A stretch of DNA of 64,000 nucleotides from Apostichopus japonicus (GCF_037975245.1 NC_092577.1:22966398-23030397); one strand, 5' to 3'; counted from the stretch's first letter, positions 10,997 through 20,392 are shown. The notes: generated from the letters alone by a model not told the origin. Translations and numbers: made by a program.

Positions 10997-11220
10997 TTTC
11001 TTTTTCTAATTAGAACACTGTCTTGCCACAAGGAAAGCGATTTGAAAATCGAATATATTAATAAATAACTCGATTGTTTTTATATATTAGAATTTAATAC
11101 ATATATATGTGAAATATAGATTAACTTAATATATATTAAATACATTCATGTATAATATATACATTAAGTCCACTCATCATAACCTACCAAACAACTAGCC
11201 TGCATTTCACCTCTTGTAAT

Positions 11221-12462
11221 GTCTACGGCCACATCACGTTCAATATACCGGTTCTCGTCCGATCAGGTAAGTCAAGCAACGTAGAGCGCAGTCAGTACTA
11301 AGGTGGGTGACCGCCTGGGAATACTGGGTGCCGTAGGCTTTTATTTTCACAATTGATAACACTATGTTGCCACGACGATGAGAAATTGAAATGGCCTCCA
11401 TTGACCTCTTCTTATGTCTACGGCCATATCACGTTGACTATACCGGTTCTCGTCCGATCACCGAAGTCAAGCAACGTAGAGCGCAGTCAGTACTTGGATG
11501 GGTGACCGCCTGGGAATACTGGGTGCAGTAGGCTTTTATTTTCCTAATTGATAACACTATGTTGCCACGACGATGAGAAATTGAAATGGCCTACATTGAC
11601 GTCTTGTTATGTCTACGGCCATATCACGTTGACTATACCGGTTCTCGTCCGATCACCGAAGTCAAGCAACGTAGAGCGCAGTCAGTACTTGGATGGGTGA
11701 CCGCCTGGAAATACTGGGTGCCGTAGGCCTTCCTTTTCCTAATTAGAACACTGTCTTGCCACAAGGAAAGCGATTTGAAAATCGAATATATTAATAAATA
11801 ACTCGATTGTTTTTATATATTAGAATTTAATACATATATATGTGAAATATAGATTAACTTAATATATATTAAATACATTCATGTATAATATATACATTAA
11901 ATCCACTCATCATAACCTACCAAACAACTAGCCTGCATTTCACCTCTTGTAATGTCTACGGCCACATGACGTTCAATATACCGGTTCTCGTCCGATCAGG
12001 TAAGTCAAGCAACGTAGAGCGCAGTCAGTACTAAGGTGGGTGACCGCCTGGGAATACTGGGTGCCGTAGGCTTTTATTTTCACAATTGATAACACTATGT
12101 TGCCACGACGATGAGAAATTGAAATGGCCTCCATTGACCTCTTCTTATGTCTACGGCCATATCACGTTGACTATACCGGTTCTCGTCCGATCACCGAAGT
12201 CAAGCAACGTAGAGCGCAGTCAGTACTTGGATGGGTGACCGCCTGGGAATACTGGGTGCAGTAGGCTTTTATTTTCCTAATTGATAACACTATGTTGCCA
12301 CGACGATGAGAAATTGAAATGGCCTACATTGACCTCTTGTTATGTCTACGGCCATATCACGTTGACTATACCGGTTCTCGTCCGATCACCGAAGTCAAGC
12401 AACGTAGAGCGCAGTCAGTACTTGGATGGGTGACCGCCTGGGAATACTGGGTGCCGTAGGCC
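11221..12462 (+). rRNA. 5S blocks: 11221 V, 11416, 11611 | 11954 V, 12149, 12344
   Basis: Six copies; the two blocks are a 733-bp tandem duplicate. 11416 and 12149 both end GTGCAGTAGG. 11954 has ACATGACG for ACATCACG. Confidence 0.92.
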
Positions 12463-12686
12463 TTTCTTTTTCTATTTAGAACACTGTCTTGCCACAAGGA
12501 AAGCGATTTGAAAATCGAATATATTAATAAATAACTCGATTGTTTTTATATATTAGAATTTAATACATATATATGTGAAATATAGATTAACTTAATATAT
12601 ATTAAATACATTCATGTATAATATATACATTAAATCCACTCATCATAACCTACCAAACAACTAGCCTGCATTTCACCTCTTGTAAT

Positions 12687-13925
12687 GTCTACGGCCACAT
12701 CACGTTCAATATACCGGTTCTCGTCCGATCAGGTAAGTCAAGCAACGTAGAGCGCAGTCAGTACTAAGGTGGGTGACCGCCTGGGAATACTGGGTGCCGT
12801 AGGCTTTTATTTTCACAATTGATAACACTATGTTGCCACGACGATGAGAAATTGAAATGGCCTCCATTGACCTCTTGTTATGTCTACGGCCATATCACGT
12901 TGACTATACCGGTTCTCGTCCGATCACCGAAGTCAAGCAACGTAGAGCGCAGTCAGTACTTGGATGGGTGACCGCCTGGGAATACTGGGTGCCGTAGGCT
13001 TTTATTTTCCTAATTGATAACACTATGTTGCCACGACGATGAGAAAGTGAAATGGCCTACATTGACCTCTTGTTATGTCTACGGCCATATCACGTTGACT
13101 ATACCGGTTCTCGTCCGATCACCGAAGTCAAGCAACGTAGAGCGCAGTCAGTACTTGGATGGGTGACCGCCTGGGAACACTGGGTGCCGTAGGCTTTTAT
13201 TTTCATAATTGATAACACTATGTTGCCACGACGATGTAAAAGTGAAATGGCCTACATTGACCTCTTATGTAAACGGCCATATCACGTTGACTATACCGGT
13301 TCTCGTCCGATCACCGAAGTCAAGCAACGTAGAGCGCAGTCAGTACTTGGATGGGTGACCGCCTGGGAATACTGGGTGCCGTAGGCCTTTCTTTTTCTAA
13401 TTAGAACACTGTCTTGCCACAAGGAAAGCGATTTGAAAATCGAATATATTAATAAATAACTCGATTGTTTTTATATATTAGAATTTAATACATATATATG
13501 TGAAATATAGATTAACTTAATATATATTAAATACATTCATGTATATTATATACATTAAATCCACTCATCATAACCTACCAAACAACTAGCCTGCATTTCA
13601 CCTCTTGTAATGTCTACGGCCACATCACGTTCAATATACCGGTTCTCGTCCGATCAGGTAAGTCAAGCAACGTAGAGCGCAGTCAGTACTAAGGTGGGTG
13701 ACCGCCTGGGAATACTGGGTGCCGTAGGCTTTTATTTTCACAATTGATAACACTATGTTGCCACGACGATGAGAAATTGAAATGGCCTCCATTGACCTCT
13801 TGTTATGTCTACGGCCATATCACGTTGACTATACCGGTTCTCGTCCGATCACCGAAGTCAAGCAACGTAGAGCGCAGTCAGTACTTGGATGGGTGACCAC
13901 CTGGGAATACTGGGTGCCGTAGGCC
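12687..13925 (+). rRNA. 5S blocks: 12687 V, 12882, 13077, 13269 A | 13612 V, 13807
   Basis: Six copies. 13077 (GGGAACACTG, followed by a TTTTCATAATTG spacer) is the closest intact relative of the LINE-interrupted gene: same upstream GAGAAAGTGAAATGG spacer, same 3' variant and the same class A follower. 13807 has GACCACCTGG in place of GACCGCCTGG. Confidence 0.92.
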
Positions 13926-14149
13926 TTTCTTTTTCTAATTAGAACACTGTCTTGCCACAAGGAAAGCGATTTGAAAATCGAATATATTAATAAATAACTC
14001 GATTGTTTTTATATATTAGAATTTAATACATATATATGTGAAATATAGATTAACTTAATATATATTAAATACATTCATGTATAATATATACATTAAATCC
14101 ACTCATCATAACCTACCAAACAACTAGCCTGCATTTCACCTCTTGTAAT

Positions 14150-14463
14150 GTCTACGGCCACATCACGTTCAATATACCGGTTCTCGTCCGATCAGGTAAG
14201 TCAAGCAACGTAGAGCGCAGTCAGTACTAAGGTGGGTGACCGCCTGGGAATACTGGGTGCCGTAGGCTTTTATTTTCACAATTGATAACACTATGTTGCC
14301 ACGACGATGAGAAATTGAAATGGCCTCCATTGACCTCTTCTTATGTCTACGGCCATATCACGTTGACTATACCGGTTCTCGTCCGATCACCGAAGTCAAG
14401 CAACGTAGAGCGCAGTCAGTACTTGGATGGGTGACCGCCTGGGAATACTGGGTGCCGTAGGCT
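14150..14463 (+). rRNA. 5S genes 14150 (V) and 14345 (C)
   Basis: The first two genes of the block that carries the LINE in its third gene. The spacer at 14464-14539 is an ordinary short spacer. Confidence 0.92.
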
Positions 14464-14539
14464 TTTATTTTCCTAATTGATAACACTATGTTGCCACGAC
14501 GATGAGAAAGTGAAATGGCCTACATTGACCTCTTGTTAT

Positions 14540-14577
14540 GTCTACGGCCATATCACGTTGACTATACCGGTTCTCGT
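14540..14577 (+). pseudogene. 5' part (nt 1-38) of the LINE-interrupted 5S gene
   Basis: The first 38 nt of a canonical 5S copy, ending TTCTCGT at the LINE 5' junction. It lacks the whole internal control region (nt 50-97), so it should not be transcribed from its own promoter. The rest of the gene lies at 19913-20005, with nt 27-38 duplicated: 38 + 81 non-duplicated nt = 119, so nothing was lost. Confidence 0.95.
14566..14577 (+). repeat. Target-site duplication, left copy (12 bp)
   Basis: ACCGGTTCTCGT at 14566-14577 recurs at 19913-19924 directly after the LINE poly(A). The first A is ambiguous because it abuts the A-tract, so the duplication is 11-12 bp. It corresponds to 5S nt 27-38. Confidence 0.93.
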
Positions 14578-14782
14578 AGACGTGTTTTTCTGTGCTCTCG
14601 ATTTTTCACTGTTTCGGCCGTTCTGAGCCGTTTTTTCTACTTCAAAAAGTGTTTGTCAGGATTGCAACTATGTTCTGACCGTTGTGGACTACTTGTTTAT
14701 TCATTTACCTGGAAAACTTTTCTATTCAGACAAGTTGAAAAAATAACGTTTATCGCCTGCCTCTTTGGTAGCGGTAAGAACA
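14578..14782 (+). promoter_or_regulatory. LINE 5' UTR (205 bp), putative internal promoter region
   Basis: Unique sequence between the 5S stub and the ORF1 ATG, beginning AGACGTG. It shares nothing with the 5S spacers. Autonomous LINEs generally carry an internal promoter here, but no element can be named from the sequence. The upstream 5S stub supplies no promoter because the 5S control region lies beyond nt 50. Confidence 0.6.
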
Positions 14783-15856
14783 ATGGCTGACCCCGCCTCA
14801 CGTGTGAGAGCGGGCAGCGATGGTACCGGTGTGTACAGTGAGTTACGAGAGAACAGTGTGAAGATCGTCGACCACACGTTTAGCGCACTAGACGTGCTGG
14901 GTGCCGCAGTGGAGGACATTGGAGTAGAGAATATTCTTGGTTGTGTTAAGGTAGGAGGAGAGTGGGTGCTAACCATTAAGTCGAAGAGTGACGCAGAATT
15001 ACTGCAGAATACGGGTCTTGTAATCGCTGGGAAACCGTGTGATGTTAGAGGAGTCACCAAGAGCTTGATTACAGTGAGTTTATTTGGCGTTCCTGCTTTC
15101 ATTTCTGATGAGGAACTCTCGGAAAAGTTAGTGGCTTACGGTTGCGCCATGAAAAGTGAATGGACACATAAAACTTATGAGGAACATCCTACGGTCGAAA
15201 ATGGGATTCGCTACGCCCGTATTGAACTCCCATCGAACAAGAAGAGTCTGCCGTACTCAATTTTGGTTTCCGGCAGCCACCTGAGATTAAAGCATAACGG
15301 ACAAACTCGTGTGTGTAATTTATGTCTGGGGGAAAACCATTTGATGAGAGAATGTGCACAATACGTTTGCAAGGAGTGTAACCAGCAAGGACACTCTGAA
15401 AACAAGTGTCCCAAAGTGAAATGTTACAAATGCCAAGGACGTGGACATAAAAGTTTTCACTGTGAAGCAAAAGACAGCGATGCGACAAAGATGGAGGAGG
15501 GGTCGCAAAACGATCACTCTGTGAACCCTCAGACTACCGACGCCGTTCCTGACCCCCCGCCCTGTACTGACCCTACTGAATCTGTAGAACCGGAGTCTAC
15601 AAATACAGAAAAAACGTTAAGCAAAAGCAGTCCTACACAACCAGAAGAGAAAGAAGAAACAAGTACGAGCAGCCCCATAAATACCACAGCAGAAGTCGAT
15701 ACAGTAAGCGAGACGGGTAAACGAGGGAGAGAGTCGAGTGGAGAAGAATTATCGGTGAATGAGACCACATGGCAGGTGGTCAGAACGAAGCAAAACAAAA
15801 AGAAGTTTGTGCCCAATACAAGTACGGCAAGATTGTTCACACCTGCGAACCGATAA
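14783..15856 (+). CDS. LINE ORF1 protein, triple CCHC zinc-knuckle nucleic-acid binder
   Basis: 357 aa. ORF1 proteins of L1/Tx1-type LINEs bind element RNA, form the ribonucleoprotein and can act as nucleic-acid chaperones. Three consecutive C-X2-C-X4-H-X4-C knuckles are visible at residues 178-191, 196-209 and 214-227. Residues about 95-175 precede them with an alternating hydrophobic pattern (TVSLFGVPAFISDEEL, then RYARIELP) that resembles the RRM-like region of ORF1 proteins; this is inference. Residues about 230-325 are acidic and rich in Ser, Thr and Pro, probably disordered, with a basic end (RTKQNKKK). I place the start at ATG 14783 (ACAATGG, A at -3 and G at +4); the frame is open six codons further upstream but without an ATG. 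The stop overlaps the ORF2 ATG as TAATG. Confidence 0.92.
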   Translation: MADPASRVRAGSDGTGVYSELRENSVKIVDHTFSALDVLGAAVEDIGVENILGCVKVGGEWVLTIKSKSDAELLQNTGLVIAGKPCDVRGVTKSLITVSLFGVPAFISDEELSEKLVAYGCAMKSEWTHKTYEEHPTVENGIRYARIELPSNKKSLPYSILVSGSHLRLKHNGQTRVCNLCLGENHLMRECAQYVCKECNQQGHSENKCPKVKCYKCQGRGHKSFHCEAKDSDATKMEEGSQNDHSVNPQTTDAVPDPPPCTDPTESVEPESTNTEKTLSKSSPTQPEEKEETSTSSPINTTAEVDTVSETGKRGRESSGEELSVNETTWQVVRTKQNKKKFVPNTSTARLFTPANR

Positions 15857-15858
15857 TG
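15854..15858 (+). promoter_or_regulatory. TAATG stop-start overlap between ORF1 and ORF2
   Basis: The ORF1 stop TAA (15854-15856) and the ORF2 start ATG (15856-15858) share one A. The same UAAUG arrangement is known to support translational coupling in the silkworm LINE SART1. Coupling here is inferred from sequence only. Confidence 0.75.
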
Positions 15859-18800
15859 TATTACTGTCTAATTGGACTTATACTTATGATCAAGCTCGCC
15901 ACACTCAATTGTAATGGCTTGGTCGGTAGAGAAAAAAGGACAGATTTATTTGCATTGTTAAGAAAGAACAATTATGATTTAACGCTCCTTCAAGAAACGT
16001 TTTGGGACGACGATATTTCTAAAGCGGCAAATCTCGATTGGGAAGGGGAAATCTTGTTTTCTAATTTCCCTGACGCAAGAAGAAGAGGCACTGCCTCCTT
16101 ATTTAGACATAATAGTGATTTCGATGTTATTTCCCATACAACTCCTTACAAAGGGAGGACACAAGTTCTGGAGATAGATATTGATGGCAAGATAATTAGC
16201 GTAATTAATATATATGCGCCGTGCAATGTGCCGGCGGAGCGTAAAGCTTTCTTTTCGGATTTAGACAGAATTATTACCTCCTGTCACGGACCTGTTGTGC
16301 TCACCGGGGATTTTAACAATGTAATTAACCCATACCAAGACAGGTTTCCACCCGGCCCTAGACCGGACTCTTCAAGAAAAGTCCTTAAAGATCTCATGGA
16401 CAAATTTAATTTGATTGATGTATGGAGGGATAAACATCCCTCGAAAATTCAGTTTACGCGTACATCTAGTAACATGTCTTCGGGATCCAGGATTGACAGA
16501 TTTTTAATTAGTAAAGAACTTTTACCGCACGTAGTTAAATGCGAAATTTCGCATTACCCAGCGTCAGACCACGATATTGTGGAGTTATACCTTGACCTTA
16601 CTCTAATTCCTAGAGGTCCGGGTACATGGATTTTCAACAATTCCTTTTTAGAAGACGATACTTTTTGCCAAGGAATCAGACAATTTATTTTGGACAGTTG
16701 GTTAAATACGTCGCATTCTGACTCTACAGCACTGAAATTATGGTATGACAACCTTAAAAAGGAGATTAGAATTAGGAGTGCTACATTCGGCAAACGCCAA
16801 AAATCGAGGCGTGAAAAAGAGAAAAAGCTGCTGCTGAAGAAGATAAATTACGAACAAATTAAAGCTCACAAATTTGGTGATTACGACACCACAAGGCTTC
16901 TCGAACTGCGTAGCCGTCTTAATGTTTTACTGCGGCACGAAATTAACGGGGCAGCTATTCGTTCCAAGGTACTGTGGTATGAGGAAGGTGAGAAGTCGAC
17001 GAAATTCTTTCTAAACCTAGAGACCTCGAGACAAAAAAAGAAAGTAATGAGATCGGTTCTTACGGACAGAGGTGAAATCGTCACGGATCAAGAATTAATT
17101 CTTCGTGAGCAGGCCTTATTTTATAAAAATCTTTATTCGCTCGAACACACTCAGGAAAATATTCAGCGTGAATTTTTGCACCATTTGGACAAAACTCTTT
17201 CGGAAGAGGAAATCAAGTTGTGTGAAGAAGAGATCACCTTAGAGGAACTTTCCAATGCCCTCGTTGCAATGAAAACTAATAAAAGCCCTGGACTTGATGG
17301 GCTGACTGTTGAATTTTTTAAACATTTTTGGGATGTGCTTGGACCTATTCTTATTCGTATTTGTAGCGCTATTTTTGAATCGAACGAGATGTGCGATTCC
17401 ATGAAAACAGGTATGATTTCTCTTATTCCCAAAAAAGGGGACCTTAGGAAACTTTCAAATTGGAGACCAATTAGCCTCCTAAATATTGATTATAAAATCA
17501 TTACGAAAGCTTTAGCTAACAGAATTTCAAAAGTTATAAGTTCAATTGTTTCTAGTGACCAGACCTGTTGCATTCCTGGAAGAGACATTGCTGATAATAT
17601 TATGGTTATTCGTAATATTATCCGTTACGTAAATCAAACAAATTGTGACGGTTTACTCCTTAAAATTGATCAATTAAAGGCCTTCGATAGGGTTGATCAC
17701 CAGTATTTGTATAATGTCTTGAAGAAAGTAGGTTTCGGCCAGTATTTTCGTAACTGGGTTGCAATTTTGTACACAGATATCAACAGTCATATTAAGCATA
17801 ACGGTTACTTGTCTAATATTTTTGAAATCAAAAGAGGTGTGAGGCAAGGGTGCCCTATTTCGGCACTGTTGTATGTAATTAGTGCAGAACCGTTCCGCGA
17901 AGCAATTTATAAGAACAACCATATTTCGGGTATCAAATTTCTCCATTTTGAGCCTCGCATGTTTCAGCATGCTGACGATACCACTTTTATGCTAGCCAAT
18001 ACCGAAAGCATTGATCACGTCTTCCAAACTATCAAAAATTATGAAAGAGCATCCGGATCTAAATGTAATTACGATAAAACTGAGTTGCTCCTAATTGGCA
18101 AATCCAAAAATCTCAAAATGACTTATCCATTCCCCGTGAGATATGATTACCTAACGGTACTTGGGGTTGCGGTAGGGAATGACGACCGCATTGTCGAAAG
18201 AGAAAATTGGGAAGAACTTAGTGCTAAGCGCGGAACGGTTCTGAAGCGCTGGAAGGGGCGCAAATTGTCCTTCAAAGGCAAAACGCTTGTCGTAAACGCC
18301 CTGGTGGCGTCACGTTTTATTTATATGGCGACCGTTGTCTGTGTACCAGATTGGGTTTGTACTGATTATCGTAAGAATGTTATTGATTTTTTTTGGGGTC
18401 ATGGAAAACACCTCATTAGTTACGATGTGTTAACGCTCCCCGTTGAGAAAGGGGGACTCAATCTTTTTGACCTCAAACAGAGAAGAGATGCACTCAGATT
18501 AAAAATTATTGGCAAAATTCAAAGAAACGAAATCAATGAAATGTTGAAAGCTTTACTTGTTTATAACTTTAACCAGTATGAAAACATGAACATGGGGCTG
18601 CAAGTTTTGAAAATGTTACCGGACTTTAAGTCATTACGCAAATTACCAGGTTATGTCGGGGAACTGTTACTTGCTTGGCGAAAGCTGACCGAGGACAGAC
18701 TCCGCCCACCTGACAACAGGGAGGAAATTCTGTCCCAACCCCTCTTTCATAATCACCTTCTGCGGGATTCGAAAGGTAAAATGTTTCTTGATAAGTCTTT

Positions 18801-19767
18801 CATTTCGGGGGGAATTCTCTGTGTAAGGGACCTTATGTACGAAATATTGCCGAGAAGAATGCCTAGTGAGGCAATTCATGAGCTCATTTTGCTAAGTGAT
18901 CCGGATAATTCGATGACCATTGACGAAGTGAGAGAATTAACCGACAAACTGTGCAAAGCACTGCCCGATCACTGGCTCCCGACAATTCTAGAAAGCGACA
19001 CCCTTGTTGCCATTGACAACGAGGAGAGCTTTCAGTTGGATTTTCAAGGCGAGAGAGAAAATTACTGGGTTAGTTCAACCACACTTAACACAAAAAGCGC
19101 GATTCAACTGTTTCACCAACGCGCTACCGTCAAACCCAATGGCGAAGTGTACTGGTTAAAGATCTACCCAGAGCTCGATTTTAACAAAATTTGGAAGAGT
19201 GTGTATTCGGGTTTTAAGTTGTTTAGTGATGCCGACATAGATTTTAAGATCAGACACAATGTTCTTTTTACGAATCATAAGATGTATGTGTGTAAAATGA
19301 TCGATTCACCTCTTTGTACATTTTGTAAGTCCGAGGTAGAAACCACTTCCCACCTCTTTCTAGATTGTAATATAACCTATCCTGTTTGGAGACGACTTAT
19401 AGATAAACTTTCACGTGTCAACGCCTCACACGACGTCCAGCGATGGAGGAAGGTCACTCTCTTCGGAGACTGTGAACCAGAAACAAACAAATCGGCGAAC
19501 AAACAAAGTAACCTCTTGTTTGATTTTCTCCTCAATTGCTACAAAAACGTTGTCTGGAATAGCAGAGTGAGTGTCATAAATCTTGAGCGTCCTGTCGATT
19601 TGGAAAGATTCTTTCACAACTCAGTGCAGCAGAAACTCAAGATTGTTTACAATTCCTTGAGAAGCAAAAATAAGATTGACAGATTTTGGGAAACGTTCAG
19701 TCAAAATGACATTCCGACGTCGTGTGAGGCAGACAATGACTCCTATGTATATACATTAGACCAGTGA
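15856..19767 (+). CDS. LINE ORF2 polyprotein: APE endonuclease and reverse transcriptase
   Basis: 1303 aa. It nicks the target and reverse-transcribes the element RNA in place. APE-like endonuclease, about residues 11-247: LATLNCNGL (N18), LLQETF (E47), NIYAPC (Y120), LTGDFNN (D152, N154), SGSRIDRFLIS, and ASDHD (D238, H239). Reverse transcriptase, about 465-780: SPGLDGL, NWRPISLLN, motif A with D605 (IDQLKAFDRVDH), GVRQGCPIS at 661-669, and the catalytic box HADD (D707, D708). HADD replaces the usual YADD or FADD, and L607 replaces the common E in motif A. A C-terminal C-X2-C-X8-H-X4-C lies at 1154-1171. An upstream in-frame ATG exists at 15769, but the ATG at 15856 overlaps the ORF1 stop by one base (TAATG), which fits termination-reinitiation as shown for the SART1 LINE, so I start there. 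No stop or frameshift interrupts it. Confidence 0.93.
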   Translation: MYYCLIGLILMIKLATLNCNGLVGREKRTDLFALLRKNNYDLTLLQETFWDDDISKAANLDWEGEILFSNFPDARRRGTASLFRHNSDFDVISHTTPYKGRTQVLEIDIDGKIISVINIYAPCNVPAERKAFFSDLDRIITSCHGPVVLTGDFNNVINPYQDRFPPGPRPDSSRKVLKDLMDKFNLIDVWRDKHPSKIQFTRTSSNMSSGSRIDRFLISKELLPHVVKCEISHYPASDHDIVELYLDLTLIPRGPGTWIFNNSFLEDDTFCQGIRQFILDSWLNTSHSDSTALKLWYDNLKKEIRIRSATFGKRQKSRREKEKKLLLKKINYEQIKAHKFGDYDTTRLLELRSRLNVLLRHEINGAAIRSKVLWYEEGEKSTKFFLNLETSRQKKKVMRSVLTDRGEIVTDQELILREQALFYKNLYSLEHTQENIQREFLHHLDKTLSEEEIKLCEEEITLEELSNALVAMKTNKSPGLDGLTVEFFKHFWDVLGPILIRICSAIFESNEMCDSMKTGMISLIPKKGDLRKLSNWRPISLLNIDYKIITKALANRISKVISSIVSSDQTCCIPGRDIADNIMVIRNIIRYVNQTNCDGLLLKIDQLKAFDRVDHQYLYNVLKKVGFGQYFRNWVAILYTDINSHIKHNGYLSNIFEIKRGVRQGCPISALLYVISAEPFREAIYKNNHISGIKFLHFEPRMFQHADDTTFMLANTESIDHVFQTIKNYERASGSKCNYDKTELLLIGKSKNLKMTYPFPVRYDYLTVLGVAVGNDDRIVERENWEELSAKRGTVLKRWKGRKLSFKGKTLVVNALVASRFIYMATVVCVPDWVCTDYRKNVIDFFWGHGKHLISYDVLTLPVEKGGLNLFDLKQRRDALRLKIIGKIQRNEINEMLKALLVYNFNQYENMNMGLQVLKMLPDFKSLRKLPGYVGELLLAWRKLTEDRLRPPDNREEILSQPLFHNHLLRDSKGKMFLDKSFISGGILCVRDLMYEILPRRMPSEAIHELILLSDPDNSMTIDEVRELTDKLCKALPDHWLPTILESDTLVAIDNEESFQLDFQGERENYWVSSTTLNTKSAIQLFHQRATVKPNGEVYWLKIYPELDFNKIWKSVYSGFKLFSDADIDFKIRHNVLFTNHKMYVCKMIDSPLCTFCKSEVETTSHLFLDCNITYPVWRRLIDKLSRVNASHDVQRWRKVTLFGDCEPETNKSANKQSNLLFDFLLNCYKNVVWNSRVSVINLERPVDLERFFHNSVQQKLKIVYNSLRSKNKIDRFWETFSQNDIPTSCEADNDSYVYTLDQ

Positions 19768-19912
19768 ACTTTTCTTTTTAACTTTGTTTTTGACTTGCTT
19801 AACTTGATATTTATCTCTTTTCAGTTTGATCATAATATATAATTTTTGTACTTGTAAAGTTTATGGGAAACCAGTGGGTTACCGTCAAATAAAAAAATAA
19901 AAAAAAAAAAAA
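19768..19912 (+). other. LINE 3' UTR and A-rich tail
   Basis: About 118 bp of T-rich 3' UTR, then CAAATAAAAAAATAA and a run of A ending at the duplicated target. The AATAAA within 19888-19893 could serve as a poly(A) signal. An A tail abutting the target duplication is the mark of target-primed reverse transcription. The T interruptions leave open whether the tail is pure poly(A) or a short templated A-rich repeat. Confidence 0.85.
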
Positions 19913-19924
19913 ACCGGTTCTCGT
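19913..19924 (+). repeat. Target-site duplication, right copy (12 bp)
   Basis: Identical to 14566-14577; it rejoins 5S nt 27-38 to nt 39-119. With no mismatch between the copies, the insertion is either young or homogenised. Confidence 0.93.
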
Positions 19925-20005
19925 CCGATCACCGAAGTCAAGCAACGTAGAGCGCAGTCAGTACTTGGATGGGTGACCGCCTGGGAACACTGGGTGCCGT
20001 AGGCT
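19913..20005 (+). pseudogene. 3' part (nt 27-119) of the LINE-interrupted 5S gene
   Basis: It retains the full internal control region (about nt 50-97) and the TTTT terminator, but its natural start region is replaced by the LINE A-tail. It carries GGGAACAC and is followed by the TTTTCATAATTG spacer, as at 13077 and 28036. If TFIIIA binds here, initiation about 50 bp upstream would fall within the LINE tail. Confidence 0.93.
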
Positions 20006-20078
20006 TTTATTTTCATAATTGATAACACTATGTTGCCACGACGATGAGAAAGTGAAATGGCCTACATTGACCTCTTAT

Positions 20079-20392
20079 GTAAACGGCCATATCACGTTGA
20101 CTATACCGGTTCTCGTCCGATCACCGAAGTCAAGCAACGTAGAGCGCAGTCAGTACTTGGATGGGTGACCGCCTGGGAATACTGGGTGCCGTAGGCTTTT
20201 ATTTTCACAATTGATAACACTATGTTGCCACGACGATGAAAAATTGAAATGGCCTACATTGACCTCTTGTTATGTCTACGGCCATATCACGTTGACTATA
20301 CCGGTTCTCGTCCGATCACCGAAGTCAAGCAACGTAGAGCGCAGTCAGTACTTGGATGGGTGACCGCCTGGGAATACTGGGTGCCGTAGGCC
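20079..20392 (+). rRNA. 5S genes 20079 (A) and 20274 (C)
   Basis: The last two genes of the LINE-carrying block, followed by a long spacer at 20393-20616. The order GGGAACAC gene, class A gene, class C gene recurs at 28036-28541 without the LINE. Confidence 0.92.

Larger units (their letters stand above)
14578..19912 (+). mobile_element. Full-length Tx1/L1-like LINE inserted in a 5S gene
   Basis: A 5335-bp non-LTR retrotransposon in the same orientation as 5S transcription. In order: a 205-bp 5' UTR, ORF1 with three CCHC knuckles, ORF2 with APE endonuclease, reverse transcriptase and a C-terminal CCHC, a short 3' UTR and an A-rich tail, bounded by a 12-bp target-site duplication. Both reading frames are open throughout, so it looks complete and recent. 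The two-ORF layout, the ORF1 zinc knuckles and the APE endonuclease match the L1/Tx1 group. Tx1-clade families are known to target multicopy RNA genes, including Mutsu in zebrafish 5S genes, so a 5S-specific member is the leading reading; family membership needs a phylogeny. R2-type elements are ruled out because they use a restriction-like endonuclease and a single ORF. Confidence 0.95.

Noticed and set aside
14765-14782. Six-codon upstream extension of ORF1
   Set aside because: The extension begins with TTG and has no ATG; the ATG at 14783 has a good context.
14515-14790. A 91-aa frame crossing the left LINE junction
   Set aside because: It runs from the 5S spacer through the 5S stub into the LINE 5' UTR; a chance frame created by the insertion.
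15769-15855. Upstream in-frame ATG for ORF2 adding 29 residues
   Set aside because: It lies inside ORF1, and the added residues resemble no endonuclease sequence; the TAATG at 15856 is a better-supported start. Kept as an alternative.
16554-19617. Several 60- to 98-aa minus-strand frames within the LINE
   Set aside because: Antisense shadows of ORF2 with no recognisable domain.
14578-19912. R2-type or retrovirus-like (LTR) element in rDNA
   Set aside because: It has an N-terminal APE-type endonuclease, two ORFs and an A tail, and no LTRs, protease or integrase, so it is a LINE of the L1/Tx1 kind.
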